Below are positions 45,606-47,919 of a DNA stretch of 47,919 bases, piece by piece. The notes below the pieces were generated by a model that had not been told where the DNA came from, did not search any database, and saw nothing but the letters and a program-made list of their open reading frames with translations. The stretch lies in NCBI RefSeq assembly GCF_000964225.1, contig NZ_BAMZ01000004.1:1-47919 (forward strand). Direction: 5' to 3'. Within the stretch, counting starts at the first letter, position 1, and each line of letters starts with the position of its first letter. This DNA comes from Acetobacter syzygii (GTDB lineage Bacteria; Pseudomonadota; Alphaproteobacteria; Acetobacterales; Acetobacteraceae). The position numbers were made by a program, and so were the translations under genes.

Positions 45606-47919
45606 TATGTCAGGTTTCCATATACTCGGCGACCCTGGCCTATATAACAAGTGCCGCCTGCTCCACAGGTAGTAATATAATATTTATTCGTCAGGTTCGA
45701 CATGGCCAATTGCGCCTTCAACCCTCGTAGGGCAGGTAGCACTTCGCCAAAATCATAATGTGCTCCCACATCGAACAGAATGTACGCAGGGGCCTTAAAG
45801 GATTCAACATTGCCAGCATAATTAAATCCAACATATCTCAGACCCCAGTTGATCCCAAATCCTCTCGCCCAGGCTTTTGGAAGATCGTAGTCAAAGAAGA
45901 CAGAGAACATATTTCGTGGAGTTTGAGGAACCGATTTACCTTCTTGTGATATCGCCGCTCCATAAAACTCTCCGATGTAAGGATTATATTTTCGCGATGT
46001 TAAATTACTTTTTGCGAAGCGAGCATCCGTGTAGCTATAAGACGCAAGAACGCGCAGGTTCCGTGTAATGTTTGCGTTCGCTGATACCTCAAACCCTTGC
46101 GATTTGACACGCCCCGCATCTTCTGAATATCCCGTATGGATAAGATCACTTATAAGGTAGTGATCCTCATCTATATGAAATGCGGATGCTGTTATTAGGA
46201 TATCCTTATTAGGAACTTTATATTTTAGGCCAGCCTCCATCTGCTTGCCTTGTAAAGGGGCGATAAGACGCCCTTGCCAGTTCGTGGTGTCCTGAGGTGT
46301 GAATGACGTCGCGTAGCTAAAATAAGGAGAAAGACCGAAATCAAAATTATAAATCAGCCCCGCCCTCCAAGTGAATTTGCTTTGAGAGTATGATGTGTCG
46401 TGTTGACCGGTTCTGTAATTATAAGAATGTGATTGATCGTTAAACCAATCCTGACGTCCCCCTAAGATAACTGATAATCTTTTCCATTTTATCTGATCCT
46501 GAAAATAAACACCTTCCTGAAAATAACTCCATGTTCCATCGTAACCTCGCACATGGCAACCAGAACTCGAAGCGATATTCAAGCATGGCGTAAACTGTGT
46601 CGCCTGTGGATTATAGAGATCAATAATCGCATCTGTTGATGATATTATATTATTTTGATTTAAATCATAATGCCGAAAATCTGATCCGACTACCCACGTA
46701 TTCTTTACATTTCCAATTTTAAACTTTCCATCGAGACGAGTGTCAAAAGCTATGCTTTCGGAAGAGTAATTTCTTGTCTGTGGTCTATAATACTGCAGAT
46801 TAGGAGTGGCGCTATCAACACTCCCATCGTTGTAAGAATCTTTACTATTTTGTACTGTTTTTTCATAGCGAAGCACCTGACTGAAATTGATGTATTTATT
46901 AAATTCGTGCTTAAATTGGTATTCGAACATGGCATTTTTTCTGGGTTTTTCATTCCACCAGTTAGTCAAGCCAGCAAAAGTGCTGCGTGATATCCGCCGG
47001 TAGCCGTCCGTAACTAAGCTGCCTTGTGCCGGATATTGTGCTCCAGCATTTGCTCCGTTCGCTGGCGTGTAAGAATAAGAGCCTATAAGAGTCAGAGATG
47101 TACGCGGATCGATATCCCATGTGAGGGAAGGAAGAATACCGACACGTTTGTAATGAGTGTAATTTGACTGGGCTCCTTGTGTATCGCCGATCGCTGCAAT
47201 GCGGTAACGAACGTTCCCAGATTTTGTGATTTTGTCGCTGACATCGATGGTCGCTTCGTAGCGGTTCCAGTTTCCGAAGCCAACAGAGACCTGATGAAGG
47301 GGAGTATCAGTGGGCTTTTTAAGGGTCATATTGACCAAGCCACCTGGCGCGGACTGTCCATACATGACAGAGGGTGGCCCATTAAGCACTTCGATCCGCT
47401 CAAGAAAAGAGGTCTCGCCTGACGTCAGGGACGTGCTCATCAAACCGTCAACAAACTGCTGAGTACTAAATCCACGCTGCTTGATCGCACCACCGCTCCC
47501 GAGTGCTTCGCCTGACGAATACGAACCATATGGTTCCGAATAAACACCGGGACTATAACGTAACGCTTCCTGAATGTTCTGTGGTTGTTGATCGATCATC
47601 TGCTGTTTTGTGATCACATAAATTGAGGTCGGTATTTCCGTGATCGGTGTGTCGGTCTTTGTTCCTGCCATGGTAGTTGTAGCAACATACCCTACCCCAG
47701 GCCCCGTGGGGTCCTGATGCGCAATTTTTCCACCTACACGCACAGGACCAAGGGTGATGTTGGTAGAGGCTTTAACGATTACAAACGCATCGTGGCCCTT
47801 CGCCATATAAGAGAGGCCCGAGCCGTTCAAAAGCTGTTGGAGTGCTGAGGACGCGGACATCGTCCCCGATACGCCTTTGAATTGCCCCGGGTTTTGTGGA
47901 GACAGAACGACCCGAGAGG
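45596..47919 (-). CDS. TonB-dependent siderophore-type receptor (5' end cut by the window)
   Basis: At least 773 residues; the frame is open through to the window's right edge, so the true start and signal peptide lie outside. The visible N terminus holds most of an STN domain (GVSGTMSASSALQQLLNGSGLSY), which in FpvA/FecA-type receptors signals to an anti-sigma factor. Then come a TonB-box/plug region (TEIPTSIYVITKQQMIDQQ, LERIEVLNGPPSVMYGQSAPGGLVNMTLKKP) and a barrel ending in LTYNW. It probably imports a ferric siderophore. The internal ATG at 47860 lies inside the STN domain and is not the real start. A sigma/anti-sigma pair may lie just outside the window. Confidence 0.9.
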   Translation of the reverse strand, partial: SRVVLSPQNPGQFKGVSGTMSASSALQQLLNGSGLSYMAKGHDAFVIVKASTNITLGPVRVGGKIAHQDPTGPGVGYVATTTMAGTKTDTPITEIPTSIYVITKQQMIDQQPQNIQEALRYSPGVYSEPYGSYSSGEALGSGGAIKQRGFSTQQFVDGLMSTSLTSGETSFLERIEVLNGPPSVMYGQSAPGGLVNMTLKKPTDTPLHQVSVGFGNWNRYEATIDVSDKITKSGNVRYRIAAIGDTQGAQSNYTHYKRVGILPSLTWDIDPRTSLTLIGSYSYTPANGANAGAQYPAQGSLVTDGYRRISRSTFAGLTNWWNEKPRKNAMFEYQFKHEFNKYINFSQVLRYEKTVQNSKDSYNDGSVDSATPNLQYYRPQTRNYSSESIAFDTRLDGKFKIGNVKNTWVVGSDFRHYDLNQNNIISSTDAIIDLYNPQATQFTPCLNIASSSGCHVRGYDGTWSYFQEGVYFQDQIKWKRLSVILGGRQDWFNDQSHSYNYRTGQHDTSYSQSKFTWRAGLIYNFDFGLSPYFSYATSFTPQDTTNWQGRLIAPLQGKQMEAGLKYKVPNKDILITASAFHIDEDHYLISDLIHTGYSEDAGRVKSQGFEVSANANITRNLRVLASYSYTDARFAKSNLTSRKYNPYIGEFYGAAISQEGKSVPQTPRNMFSVFFDYDLPKAWARGFGINWGLRYVGFNYAGNVESFKAPAYILFDVGAHYDFGEVLPALRGLKAQLAMSNLTNKYYITTCGAGGTCYIGQGRRVYGNLTYNW

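Overview
The window looks like chromosomal DNA of an acetic acid bacterium (Acetobacteraceae, Acetobacter-like). This is inferred from gene content (three large TonB-dependent receptors, a complete hut pathway, periplasmic transport gene sets) and moderate base composition; no rRNA or tRNA gene is present to fix the taxonomy. The right edge cuts through a TonB receptor gene.

Layout. (1) 182-10286: two divergent transcription units. On the minus strand lie a luciferase-like FMN monooxygenase, a CMD-domain protein and an AhpD-like protein. On the plus strand lie a TonB receptor and a complete peptide/nickel-type ABC importer. This matches a conserved but functionally uncharacterised module. (2) 10562-33497: a long histidine/imidazole catabolism island. 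Its right part is the five-step hut pathway (hutH, hutU, hutI, hutF, hutG) with the repressor hutC. Its left part has a divergent pair of operons: minus-strand hisC-like aminotransferase, FAD 2-hydroxyacid dehydrogenase, hutD and an isopenicillin-N-synthase-like oxygenase; plus-strand PhyH-like oxygenase, polar amino acid ABC importer and NCS1 permease. Between the two parts lie a TonB receptor, an IlvD/Edd dehydratase and an FMN 2-hydroxyacid dehydrogenase. HutC-type palindromes (core near TTGTATATACAA) sit in promoters on both sides, which suggests one regulon much larger than ordinary hut.

(3) 33518-37568: a decayed acyl-CoA dehydrogenase relic, a B12-binding radical SAM gene, and a strikingly AT-rich stretch with one orphan membrane protein gene. 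(4) 37569-44635: a more GC-rich pair encoding an alpha-2-macroglobulin-like protein and penicillin-binding protein 1C; both genes appear to start with TTG, and the macroglobulin lacks a thioester cysteine. (5) 44799-47919: a flavin reductase-like protein and a siderophore-type TonB receptor cut by the window edge.

Working model (inference): histidine enters through the importers and is degraded to glutamate and formate by Hut. The aminotransferase, the two 2-hydroxyacid dehydrogenases of opposite presumed stereospecificity and the dehydratase could all converge on imidazolepyruvate, so that imidazolelactate or oxidised imidazole acids are fed into histidine. The two Fe(II) oxygenases would modify an unknown related substrate. 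This extended, HutC-controlled island is the best candidate here for an undescribed system.
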